Part shown: positions 10,001 through 20,165 of the stretch, in pieces
How positions within the stretch are numbered: position 1 is the first letter of the stretch
How the letters are laid out: every line of letters begins with the position of its first letter
NCBI GenBank assembly: GCA_009193035.1
Contig: SWDT01000230.1
Span: 1-64,000 of the forward strand
Length of the DNA: 64,000 nt
Direction: 5' to 3'
DNA from: Halicephalobus mephisto
Lineage: Eukaryota > Nematoda > Chromadorea > Rhabditida > Panagrolaimidae
Notes under the pieces: generated by a model
The model's database searches: none
What the model was told of the DNA's origin: nothing
What the model saw: the letters and a program-made list of their open reading frames with translations, nothing else
Position numbers and translations under genes: made by a program

Positions 10001-12124
10001 TTCTGACTTGTTCCTGTGGATCTTCTCGAGTTCAACATGGGATACAGAGCGATGATGAACCGGATGGTCTGTGTAGAAGATTATCCAGAGGACAAACAGG
10101 ATGAAACAGACACCTCCGTGGGTGTAGTAGACAGAAGGCCAGCCCATACTTGATTCACAGAGCTGGAATAGGATTCAGAAACAATAATCAAGAACTATTA
10201 CATATGACTTTCTACTGTTTAGTATAAAGCTCAAGTATATCGTTTAGAAGTTTTTAAATCCTCCAAATTACCTAAAGCATGGCGATTGGACCCTAGATTC
10301 TAAAGGCCAATCTTCATTTTGACTTCAATTTCAAAATCTATGAGTCCAATTATCTCATTTTTTATATTTTTGTAGAATTCTGAGAATAATTATGTTCTGT
10401 CGAATTAACACATAGAAAGGATATATTAAAACGGCTCTAATTTATCAGATACATTGCATTTAATGCGCCGATACATTGAATACAATTCATCAAGGTCAAC
10501 TTACTGTATCGATATATTGAATATAATGTATCTGATACATCTGAGCCGTTTTAATACATCGATAAATTATACAATGCGTATTTTTTTGTGCCAAAAAATG
10601 TGCACAGTTACGTAGAATCCATCTTAAGGAAAAATAATTAAATTAGTTTGATAATAAAAGGATTTAAAAGTAGAAAAAATATACTGTAGTATGTAATGAC
10701 GAAAATTCAACAACTTACTGCTCCGGCGACAGGATTCGTGATGGAACTAGAAAACGGCGAAAAACAAGTTAAAATTGAAATGAACATTCCACTTTGCTTC
10801 AAGGAACTCCATCTGGCACACATGACTCCGATGGCAGCGAAATCGGCGGAATAAGCGACTCCTTGGATGACTCTAGCGATCATGAACCAAACAAATCCCA
10901 TTTCTGCTGCGGCAGGAATAAAGAAAGTAGAGAAAGCTGAAAGCATTCCTGCTGCGAAGAAAACGTATCTGGCTCCGAAATAAGCATAGAGGAAATTAAA
11001 GGGAAAAGTCCCTATGATGGACCCTATGGCCACGGCCCACATTAACATGGATCTTTCTTTTTGAGACAAGTCATAAGTAGGGTGATTATACATCTCGTTG
11101 ACCTTTTCTGTCGGGGTCATTACGTGACCATCAGAAGAATTACTAGGATTCATGCAGATCAGAGTAAACTGAAATTGATTTTTAGTGTTACAGTACATAT
11201 AAAAGTTGTAATTTTTGCACCAGTAACATATTCAAGTATTATTACTATGTGGGGTTTTCGTAACAATTGTTGAACAAAACCAAAGATATCGATTTAAAAC
11301 TTCCGAGTAGAAATAATTCGAGTTTAAAAATCGAAGGATTGGAAAAATCAACAGCTCTAACTCTAGTAAAAAGTGTAACACAATTGTTGCAATTTTGATG
11401 AACATTTAGAACTTTTGACAAAAATTACAATATATTTGTTACGATACATTGTAGGATTTGTCAAGTTATAATGAGCATCACACAAAGAACAGGACCTTTA
11501 GTAATGAAATATCACACAAAAGTTATAGGATATTTCATTACATAATATCACACAAAAGTTATAAGATATTCTATTACGTAATATCACATAAAAGTTATAG
11601 GATATTTCATTACATAATATCACACAAAAGTTATAAGATATTCTATTATAAAATATCACACAAAAGTTATAGGATATTCTATTACAAAATATCATACAAA
11701 GATTATGTGATCTTCTGTGGCTAAATGTTATACAAGAACTATGTGATCTTCTGTGATCAAATGTTGCATGAAGGTTACAAGATTTTCTACAATGAAATGT
11801 TGCACAAAGACTGCATAATTTTCCGTAACGAAGTGATGCGTATTTGTTACACTTTTCATCATCCGGAAATTACGATTTTTTGTATAAAGTTCAAAATCTT
11901 ACGTTGAGGGTGATCATGTTCGAACTTATGGAAGTTAGACAGGCACATCCGAGAATCAAGATTAAATATCGGAATTTATGAGCCAGAAATCCAGAAGTAC
12001 AAGTCGGATGCTTTGTTTTGATTCTCCGATGATGCATAGGAACAGTGGTTTCCAATTCTGTCTTCACGGGACCATCAAACATGACGTCAAGTTTCTTTTT
12101 TTCTCCATTAGCAGAATCCTCCAT
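7075..12124 (-). CDS. SLC17-like major facilitator transporter A
   Basis: Six exons on the minus strand, all phase-consistent: 12124-11903, 11168-10719, 10162-9756, 8966-8775, 8732-8579 and 7209-7075 (stop TGA). They give 519 residues, the usual SLC17 length. Visible family features are a cytoplasmic N-terminus, HKFRYLILILGC opening TM1, a glycosylated TM1-2 loop (NSS), ARVIQGVAYSADFAAIGVMCARW around TM4, WPSVYY near TM6, and a central loop FYTDHPVHHRSV with ELEKIHR. SLC17 proteins move organic anions across vesicle or plasma membranes; the substrate here cannot be inferred. The ATG follows an ATTTCAG acceptor by two bases, suggesting trans-splicing or a 5'UTR intron. The 42-bp intron 8774-8733 is stop-free and a multiple of three. 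Introns hold a GTAAC composite (7937-8523), a tandem array (9150-9430), a satellite piece and another inverted-repeat element (11185-11885). Paralogue B lies directly upstream. Confidence 0.86.
7937..8523 (+). mobile_element. Nested inverted-repeat element with 30-bp minisatellite core
   Basis: Three parts. A 161-bp inverted-repeat unit (7937-8097) runs from ACAAAAAACGTAACTTTTG to its reverse complement. Then comes a minisatellite (8100-8369) of about nine 29-31 bp units like TTGGCGAAATGTTCTTATTA. A second inverted-repeat unit (about 8370-8523) again starts ACACAAAAACATAACTTTCG and ends with the complement. The outermost ends are also inverted repeats of each other. The same three-part order occurs at 29979-30672. 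It sits in the last intron of transporter A. Confidence 0.75.
9150..9430 (+). repeat. Intronic tandem repeat
   Basis: Alternating 33-bp and 46-bp sub-units built from CAGAATCTTCTAGAAAGACT, TCATCTTGAGTCAAAT and TTCATTCCAAAT, several copies, within transporter A intron 3. No coding signal. Confidence 0.75.
10430..10580. repeat. Copy of the AT-rich 90-bp satellite
   Basis: Contains GATACATTGAATACAATTCA, AATATAATGTATCTGATACA and GAGCCGTTTTAATACATCG. These match the array at 1240-1870. It lies in transporter A intron 2. Confidence 0.7.
11185..11885 (+). mobile_element. Inverted-repeat element with 34-bp minisatellite core
   Basis: Left end near 11200 reads AAAAGTTGTAATTTTTGCAC; the right end near 11870 reads GGAAATTACGATTTTTTGTA, roughly its reverse complement. 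Internal GTAAC-type motifs link it to the GTAAC family. From 11500 to about 11830 there are roughly ten units of about 34 bp, like AATATCACACAAAAGTTATA then GGATATTTCATTAC, decaying toward the right. It fills much of transporter A intron 1. Confidence 0.62.
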
Positions 12125-12599
12125 TTCTGAAATTTCAAAACGGCAAATAAAATACAAAAAATATTTTCAATTCGAACAAGTCCAAACTAATAATCCAATC
12201 AAATTTTAATCATTAAGAAATGTCAACATTTCGTGCAGCGAGTTTAGAAAGTCGGACATTCCACAGAACAAAGGACATTAATCATCTTTTTCTTCATCTT
12301 AACACTTTCGAAATCGTGTGAATTATTATGTCATCTCAAGAAATAGAAACGTTCATCGCAAAATTCCGAAAAATTGCCTCGACAAGAATTTTTTGAATTT
12401 TCCAGTTAAGACCAAAACTGTAAAATTATGTGACTATGTGATTTCAAAACCTTTGATGTTCTTTAATCTTGTCCGAAATTGTAATTTATAAAAATCTCTA
12501 AAGAAAAGTTATTTTATTTGTCTGAAAATATTATATAAAACTTAATTACTTATGTAAAATTAAATTATATAAAATGAACAAAAGTGTAACTATAGTATC

Positions 12600-12790
12600 T
12601 GTAGGACTTGAGGAGACGTCATGTAAGTGCGCTCCCTGATTAGGTGGTCTTAGCACGACTACCGTAATCCTACGAGGTTAATATTGTTGTATTGTTGTTT
12701 AATAATGTATTTCTATGAAAGGCTGTGACTTGTTGTTCTATAAAGACTCAAGTATATCTCTTCCTATTCGTCGTGTATCAAGTCACAACA
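12600..12790. mobile_element. Solo LTR, 191 bp
   Basis: Starts TGTAGGACTTGAGG and ends CAAGTCACAACA, the TG...CA ends expected of an LTR. It is flanked on both sides by an exact 5-bp duplication GTATC (12595-12599 and 12791-12795). A TATAAAG box lies near 12741. No internal retroelement sequence is present, so this is a solo LTR left by recombination. It lies between transporters A and B. Sequence alone does not tell Gypsy from BEL/Pao; both make duplications of about this length. Confidence 0.8.
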
Positions 12791-12794
12791 GTAT

Positions 12795-13178
12795 CTATTA
12801 AGACAGAAAACAAGTGTAGTAATAATCTTCAGTAAAACAATAATACAAGACACAATTTGTATAAAATATCAACAGATAACAACAGAATCTCATCCAGAAC
12901 ATACAGTATTCCACATTTCCTGACATTCAGGCTATTGCTTCAGATCCTCATTTTAGCATATTTTTCTATCCTAACACGCAAAAACTGTATATGGTATATA
13001 ACGTATCAATATACTATACACACACTGTTAAGACAGAAAACAAAAGTGTAGTAATAATCTTCAGTAAAACAATAATACAAGACACGATTTGTATAAAATA
13101 TCAATAAATAACAACAGAATCTCATCCAGAACATACAGTATTCCACATTTCCTGAAATTCAGGCTATTGCTTCAGGTC
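12795..13178 (+). repeat. Direct duplication of about 150 bp
   Basis: Copies at about 12795-12945 and 13025-13178 differ at only a handful of positions. Both begin TTAAGACAGAAAACAA and end CAGGCTATTGCTTCAG. The 80 bp between them is unrelated. Phrases such as TCCAGGCTATTGC-type ends and ACATACAGTATTCC resemble the array at 32640-33090, so this may be a two-copy relative. No gene is visible in 12125-13720 apart from the LTR and this repeat. Confidence 0.75.
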
Positions 13179-13720
13179 TTCTCTTTCTAGTTCACTTTTC
13201 TGTTCCAACAAGATCAAAAAAATATTCGAAAAAATTCTGACTTCGATCAATGGCCGTCTGGCGATACCTTAAACGAATAACCTGTTTCTGTGATAACTAA
13301 TGACCATCTTTGGCAATTATTCATAGTTCAGAAACAAGTTACTATTTGAAAAAAAAGATAATTTATCTTTGAACGGAAAAAAAATTATTTTTTTGATTAC
13401 AAAAAATTCAAAAACAAAATAGTCAAATTTTTTTAAACAAAAACGATTTTTTAATTATTTTTAACATTTTTATAAATAATTTCTGAATGATTTTTTTTCA
13501 ATTTTTTTGCATTTATTAAATAAAATAAAACTTGATTTTTGGAATTTAAAAAATAGCAATTTTAAAATAAATTACTGTATTAAAAATTATCATTCGTGTC
13601 AGGACCAAAACTAGCAGATATTTGTTTTTTTAAAACCCGTTTATTATTTAATTTTCATATATTTCTTTTTTGTTAATAAATATCCATCCATACAGTACAT
13701 GCCCCGAGGACATGTAAAAT

Positions 13721-16700
13721 CTAAACTGAACAACCGTTTTGAATCGTTTCTGGTCCTTTGTTTTCCTGGATACTGTTGTCTACAGGATACACTTTTTGTT
13801 TTTTGTTTTTTTCGTTTTTTTTGTAATTTTCTCGAGTCAAGTTTGTGAATTCAGCCGGTTCCGGAGTCGCCACGAAAAAGAAAATTGTATTCGACTAAAA
13901 TTAAAATTATTTAAAAAATTAAAATAATCTCAAAAATTTAAAATTATTTTAAAAAAATTAAAATTACTTTAAAAGAGTTAAAATTACTTTAAAAATTTAA
14001 AATTATTCAAAAATTTAAAATTACTTTAAAAGAGTTAAAATTACTTTAAAAATTTAAAATTATTTAAAAAAATTAAAATAATCTCAAAAAATTGAAAATC
14101 ATTTAAAAAATTTAAAATTACTTTAAAAATTTAAAATTATTCAAAAAAATTAAAATTATTTTAAAAATTAAAATTATTTTAAAAATTAAAATCACTTTAA
14201 AAGAGTTAAAATTACTTTTAAAAAATAAATAAGTATCGTGAGGTCAGAAAGTCCTTGGACACTTTCTAAAATTTTTTTTTCAAATTTCAAATTTAATTTA
14301 TATTTAAAAACTAATCGACAATATAATCACCATTTGCATCAATGACTTGATCCCAACGACTTGGCAAATCTTTAATACCTTTCTCCCAAAAAGAGGGAAG
14401 TTGCGAGTCGAAGAACTCGGTCACCTCCCTTTTGAGGTCCTCAAGTTTGACCAAACGATTTTCCGCGCAAATGACGCTTTAAGTTCCGAAACAAGTAACA
14501 GTCATTTGGGGCAATGTCTTCTAAAAACTCTTTTATATTGGACGGCGAAGAAGTAAAGTGCAGACGTTGATATGGCATCGCTTTTGATCATCGCTGAGTT
14601 AGTGGGGTACCCAACGGGTTGACACTTTCTAGAAGCCCAGATCATGGAGGTGCTGAATGATTGCCGATTTGCTGCAACCCAGTCCTATAGCCAACGTATG
14701 TGTGGAAACGTTCCGATTATCCTTCAAGATACGCATCAAATCCTCATCGCTCACGGTTGGTGGACGATCTTCGCGCTTTTTGTCTTCGAAGCTGATATCT
14801 CCGTTCTCAAAATGAGTGTACCAATAGAAGACTGTGGAATGGCCAGTAAGCTTCTCCTTGAAAACATCGTTGATGAAATCAGCAGCTTCCCTTGTACCTA
14901 TGCGCTGGCCCACATAAAATAAAAGATGGGTCGAAGATGTCTCTTTTCCATTTCGCAAAATTAACTCCTTAAACCTGAGCGGCGTGGTCTTTTTTACTAA
15001 TAGTGTAATAGTAACTAGAACATTCTAGAATATTCTGGAGGATATTTTTAGAAGACTGGCTTTTCCAGGAAAATTTGTAAAAAATTTCAAAAGTGTCCAA
15101 AGACTTTCTGACCTCACGATACTTACAAAAACTAAACAACATCCTAAAACGAAGAAAATGTTTCTCCATTGATCTCTGGAAGACTCATCTGTACGAAGAT
15201 GGCCACGAGACCTGGGGCAATAAATAAAGTTAGACATTTGATGAATTGGATGTTGGCGACGACGAAAGCACTGTACTGTCTGAAAATTGGTTTAAAAAAT
15301 TAAGTACTATTTGATTGATATATAAAATCACTAGAATATGATTTCTACTCAAGACCAAACGAAAAAAGTTTAATTTGGTCTTGAGTGGAATTCATGTACT
15401 TATGATCTTATATGATTTCCATTCGAGATCATGAAAATACACTATTTGGAAGTTTTTATTTTGATCTTGAGCGGAAGTTATACGTATAAGACCTTATATA
15501 ATCTCCATTTCAAATCATGAAGAACATGTTTTTTAAGACAATTTGGTTTTGAGTGGAAGTTATATGTATAAGATCTTATATAATCTCCATTTCAAATCAT
15601 GAAGAACATGTTTTTTAAAACTTATTTCGGTTTTGAGTGGAAGCCGTATACTTATGATTTTATATAATCTCCATTTAGGATTACAAAGAAATATCTTTTT
15701 GAAGACTTTTTATCCGATCTTGAGTGGAAGTTATACGTATAAGACCTTATATAATTTCCTTTCCAAATCATGAAAAATGTTATTTTCTGCTTGATTTTTG
15801 GCACCAATTATGTACATATGGTGTTGCATAATTTCCACTCAAAACTACAAAAAAATGATTTTTGAAAACCTTCTCACTTGGTCCTGAATGGAAACCATGA
15901 AAAACTGCATATACGTGATTTCCATTCGAGACCATAAAAACAGTTTTTTAAAGAATGTTTGTCCAGTTTTAAATGGAAGTCATGTACATGTGATTTCTCG
16001 CATCCGTCAAATGGCAATCACTTTTCAGAATCACTATTATCGAAAATGAAATTACCTTGAAACAAGGATACCGCATTTGTAGAATCCACCACAATTGGCC
16101 CCAAGGAAAGCGTGAATTCCGATGAAAATCAAAACAGCAATCATGGGCTGTTCATTCGGGACAAATCCGAGGCCGAGGTACATGATTCCCGGAACTAGTA
16201 AAGCCATGGAATTGAAAAAAACCATTTTGTTGTATTCAGGAATAATTCTAAAAAAAATTAATTTAATTAATTTTGAAATTTTAAAAATTACTTGATTTTG
16301 TCACTTAAGTACCCGCAAAACAACTTGACAGGAATGTGACTCAGTGCCGGAATGGCCCCCAGAATCCCCGTATGGGCGACACTGTAATGGAGGACGTTGT
16401 TCATATATAGTGGAGTATACGTCAACAAGAAAATCCCCGACACAATATCCGACAAGGCATTTAGCCAAACGGTCAAAATAACGGGATTTTTGATGATTTC
16501 CCAATAAGGAATGAAAGAATCCATCTTGATGTGAGCTTCTGACTTGTTCCTGTGGATCTTCTCGAGTTCCGTACTGGAGACAGCTCGATGAGTAGCCGGA
16601 TGGTCTGTGTAGAAGATTATCCAGAGGACAAACAAGATGAAACAGACGCTTCCGTGGACATAATACACTGAGGGCCATCCCCATCTGGATTCACAGAGCT

Positions 16701-17635
16701 GAAAATCATTAATTTTTATTGAGAATTTAGAAATCAACATTTCATTTTCAATGCTAAATTCTTGTTAAATATCATATAGATTTTAAGTTTTTGCGGATTA
16801 ATTTCTGGATCTAGCAAATCAGTACTCGATGAGAAGTTTTAAGAATGTTGATTGTAAATTTCGAAAATGCTTTTAAAAAATTCGAAAAATATGGAATCTT
16901 AAAAATTAAAATCTTCAACGACGAATATATCAAAATACTTACTGCTCCGGCGACAGGATTCGTGATGGAACTAGAAAACGGCGAAAAACAAGTTAAAATT
17001 GAAATGAACAAAGCTGATTGTTTCAAAGAAGCCCATCTGACGCAAAGGACTCCAATTGCGGCGAAATCGGCGGAATAAGCGACTCCTTGGATGACTCTAG
17101 CAGATAAGAACCAGTTAAATCCCATTTCTGCAGCTTTCGGAATTAACAATGTCGAAATCGCTGACATGATCCCAGCAGTAAAAAAAACATATCTGGCTCC
17201 GTATCTAGCATAGAAGTAATTGAAAGGAAAAGTCCCTACGATAGAACCGACGGCTACGGCATACATCAACATGGATTTTTCGTGTTGAGTAAAGTCATAA
17301 GTAGGATGATCGTAGACGTGCTTGATGTCCGTCTGGACAGTGAATCCGTCGATAGAGCTGTTTAATCCATGAAGTTCCAAAAGAGATTCAGTATCGGACG
17401 GTTTGTGGAAGCAGATGAGAGTAAAGTTGAGGGCGATCATGTTGGAGCAGACAGAAGTCAAGCAAAGACACCCCAGGATGAGGATAAAGTACCGGAACCG
17501 ATGTGCGAAAACAGATTGCACAGAAGTAATAGGTTTGTCTGAAAACTGTTCTTCAGGAGATGGACATGACGGAGGAGTAAGAGTGCCGATGGAATCTGAA
17601 GAAGAAAGAACAAAAGTCGGTCGAGATTCTGCCAT
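13721..17635 (-). CDS. SLC17-like major facilitator transporter B (frameshifted)
   Basis: Five minus-strand exons: 17635-16943, 16698-16292, 16247-16056, 15279-15127 and 13894-13721 (stop TAG). Exons 2 and 3 match transporter A exons in length and phase. The first exon lacks A's intron after the TM1 asparagine. Conserved blocks include FAHRFRYFILILGC, ARVIQGVAYSADFAAIGVLC, WPSVYYVHG and FYTDHPATHRAV. Exon 4 is 153 bp against 154 bp in A. One base is missing between 15192 and 15193, and the frame then ends after GETFSSF. Downstream of the missing base the expected DESSRDQWRNIFFVLG and the last exon (SNTIFFFVATPEP) are still intact in the other frame. It is therefore either a recent pseudogene or an assembly error. 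The last intron contains the mariner at 14236-15119. The ATG follows TTTTCTAG by one base. Confidence 0.82.
14236..15119 (-). mobile_element. Internally deleted mariner element
   Basis: An 884-bp insertion flanked by TA on each side (14234-14235 and 15120-15121). Its ends are near-perfect inverted repeats beginning TCGTGAGGTCAGAAAGTC, matching over about 30 bp. Intact mariners are about 1.3 kb, so some 400 bp is missing. The left end lies in gene B's last intron and the right end abuts that intron's GTAAG donor, which survives. The remnant ORF identifies it as mariner (Tc1/mariner superfamily). Confidence 0.92.
14311..14958 (-). pseudogene. Mariner transposase remnant, catalytic core deleted
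   Basis: Reading the minus strand from 14958, an open segment of about 109 codons encodes the N-terminal DNA-binding region (THLLFYVGQRIGTREAADF, then FENGDISFEDKKREDRPPT and GCSKSAIIQHLHDLGF). A stop follows at once, then KVSTRWVPH and LSDDQKR in frame with more stops. The sequence then jumps to the C-terminal end of a transposase (RWDQVIDANGDYIVD, stop at 14311-14313). The middle region that carries the catalytic acidic triad is absent. The product is dead and the element non-autonomous. Confidence 0.88.
15300..16010 (+). repeat. Intronic tandem repeat, about 110-bp unit
   Basis: About six diverged units with the order TTTGGTCTTGAGTGGAA, GTATAAGATCTTATATAATC, TCCATTTCAAATCATGAA. The block TTTTGAGTGGAAGTTATA recurs. 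It fills gene B's third intron (16055-15280). No coding signal. Confidence 0.75.
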
Positions 17636-17904
17636 CCTAGAAAATAAATTTAAAAATAAAAAAGTACTTTTATTTGGAACAAAGTACATCACGTTTTTCG
17701 GGTAAGTATTCGTAATCCGTTATCTGTTCTCGCTAAACTCTTCTATGAAACGAGATAATCGGACATAAATCGGTAAAATTCCACATATCCCACTGAAAAA
17801 ATAAAAATTGTTTTATCCCGATTATCCAATTAAAAGTGTTCATTTTTTATATTAACTTTATCAATTTTAATAGTTGTTTTAATACGTATTTCGATAAGTA
17901 TTAT

Positions 17905-18133
17905 TGTTGGATTGTGCACTATCTATTTGAGTAGGAGACACACAGTATTGGTCCCGAAGCGAAATACCCTGAGGACCAACGGAAGGTGTACGATTGGAGA
18001 TTAGTGACGATTTTGAGATTGCGCAATAATTGTGCTAGAGTTGTGTTTTATCTCGTGCCTGAGGCCCCAATAAAGTTATTTCCATATATTTGTGTCTACA
18101 CGCGGATCCGGATTCCCCAGCGACGATCCAACA
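17905..18133. mobile_element. Solo LTR, 229 bp
   Basis: Starts TGTTGGATTGTGCAC and ends GACGATCCAACA; the terminal TGTTGGAT/ATCCAACA are exact inverted repeats. It is flanked by an exact 5-bp duplication ATTAT (17900-17904 and 18134-18138). A poly(A)-like AATAAA lies inside near 18069. No internal domain is present, so it is a solo LTR. It is noticeably less AT-rich than its flanks and shows no clear similarity to the LTR at 12600. Confidence 0.87.
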
Positions 18134-18134
18134 A

Positions 18135-18370
18135 TTATATTCAAAAAATTCCACCTTGTACGTGACGCAAATGTAACATACGTGATATTTCGTCACGGAA
18201 GCGTTCGTAACTTTTGTCGAATTTGATTTTTGCTGTATATCAAAATTTATGAAAATCGTCATAATTATGTTACGGTTTCTATCAATTTGAAAAATATTAT
18301 AAAAATCGTCCACAAAAGTAATTACTTGCATTTTATATCAGATCAAAAATTTCGATTTTTCCTGTATGTT
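18135..18370 (-). mobile_element. MITE-like element, inverted copy of 2146-2370
   Basis: The reverse complement reads AGGGAAAATCGAAATTTTTG, then CAAGTAATTACTTTTGT and CTTCCGTGACGAAATATCAC. This matches 2146-2370 along its length. It starts right beside the solo LTR's right target duplication, so the LTR may have landed at its edge. Confidence 0.65.
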
Positions 18371-19036
18371 GGTATCTAATAAGTATTTCAAAAAAATTCA
18401 TAAAAATTAAAATTGAAATTTCCGGATTACATTAATCCCGAAGAGCATTTATCAAAAATAAAAAACATTTTGAACATTTTATAAAATACATCACGATACT
18501 GTAGAATTCGCGCTGAGATTCAGAACTAAGTACAATTAATTTCGAAAATACAATACTTCAAAAAAAAATAAAAATTATATTTATATCTTATTTAAAATAT
18601 TAATTTATAAAATTATTTCGTAATCATTAGGCTCTATCCAAAAAGCCTCGGGCTAAAAAATGATTTTTTTCGGAATTCGGTTAATGAAAACTCTCGATTG
18701 AGAGCAAATACCAAAGTTTAGAAAAAAAAGGAACTGGTCAAAGAACAAATAAACCTCTTCATGGGTCCATGACAGAAAATATAAATAAATATCCATCGGG
18801 AACTTATTCAAAGAAAAAATTCAGTTGCAAAGTCGATTTGATCATTTTGAATCAGTCATAATAGGGTTAGAATTAAAAATTCAAATGACGGATTTTAATT
18901 TTGAATACATCGACCTGATGTGAAAGAGAGTAGGAATAAAATTCATCGATGAATTTCGGATTTAGGTTGTTGAGGAAAGTGAAATTAAATCCTAATGAGA
19001 AATCACTGATGACCAGGATAAGCTCATTCCTTTCCA
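18371..19036. other. Gene-free stretch
   Basis: AT-rich sequence with short open frames only. I see no exon, RNA gene or clear repeat here. Confidence 0.5.
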
Positions 19037-19440
19037 TATGCAGTAGAACCTGGATATAAGATACCCCCGGTATAGCATATCTCTTATTATAGCATACGGT
19101 CTGAGTGAGTTTGGTTAGTTTGTTTTCAAATTTACCTCCCTATAATATATCCTTTCTTATAGCATACGTTTTGTCCGGTCCCAATCGGGTATCTCTTATT
19201 ATAGCATACGGTCTGAGTGAGTTTGGTTAGTTTGTCTTCAAATTTATCTCCTCTATGATATATCCTTTCTTATAACATACGCTTTGCCCGGTCCCAAGCG
19301 AATATCTCTTATTATAGTATACGGTCTGAGTGAGTTTGGTTAGTCGATTTTCAAATTTACCTCCCTAGAACATATTCTTTCTTATAACATACGTTTTGTC
19401 CGGTCCCAAGCGGGTATCTTATATCCAAGTTCGATTGTAT
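19037..19440 (+). mobile_element. Inverted-repeat element with three 113-bp internal units
   Basis: The left end CAGTAGAACCTGGATATAAG and the right end (complement of CAATCGAACTTGGATATAAG) are inverted repeats. This CAGT..AACCTxxATATAA form is typical of pogo/Tigger-like DNA transposons. The interior is a tandem array of about three roughly 113-bp units carrying TCTTATTATAGCATACGGTC, TGAGTGAGTTTGGTTAG and TATATCCTTTCTTATA. An inverted relative with two units lies at 37345-37632. It has no transposase, so it is non-autonomous. Confidence 0.75.
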
Positions 19441-19899
19441 AAATAGAAATTGAAATTGCAAGCAATCTGAGAAGGAAGAAAACTTGATAATTATTTTGAT
19501 AAGCTTATTGGTTTATAAATGCGAATAGGAATGAATATCAAAGTAATCTGAGAAAAACAGTCGCTGATCACCATGAAGAATTCGCTTGCTTCCAAGTGCA
19601 ATGTTAATTTTTTGCTAAAATCGAGCGAAAGAAAAACAAATTTGCTTATTTCAAAGTGACAGTAGAATAGACGTCTAAAACAACCCAAACAGTACCGAGA
19701 ACTAATACAGCAGTCTGAGACCGAGATCATTATTCCCATTTTGTACTGTTATGAAAGACTTGTTTATCATACTATAAATCCGCTGTGGATGACTGCCCTC
19801 TAAATTGAGTCACAGGCAAAAGCACAGAATATATCGGAAATCGCGTATGAACACTTAAACCTCTCATACAAGCAAAAAATAGCTTTAACGTACCGGTAC

Positions 19900-20165
19900 A
19901 TAAATCACGTATAAAGTATAAGTATAAGTATATTATATTCACTGTATCGGTACATAAATTGAGTATAAAGTATAAGTGTATTATATTCAATATACCAGTA
20001 CATAAATTGAATATAATGTATAAGTGTATTATATTCAATATACTGGTATGTAAATTGAACATAATGTATAAGTGTATTATATTCAATATACCGGTACATA
20101 AAATATAATATATCTGATATATCAGCGTCGTTGTAATGTATCCATACTTTACGTACCATATACCG
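19900..20165. repeat. AT-rich tandem repeat, about 60-bp unit
   Basis: Four to five units like TAAGTGTATTATATTCAATA then TACCGGTACATAAATTGAA, partly palindromic. Related to the arrays at 1240-1870 and 23040-23255. An open frame across it is a by-product of the repeat. Confidence 0.75.

Noticed and set aside
11458..11724. Regularly repeated 34-bp units that might suggest a CRISPR-like array
   Set aside because: Units are directly adjacent without unique spacers and lie in an intron of an animal gene; it is a minisatellite inside an inverted-repeat element.
14347..14556. Plus-strand open frame of 69 codons
   Set aside because: It is antisense to the mariner transposase remnant, whose minus-strand C-terminal end is recognisable.
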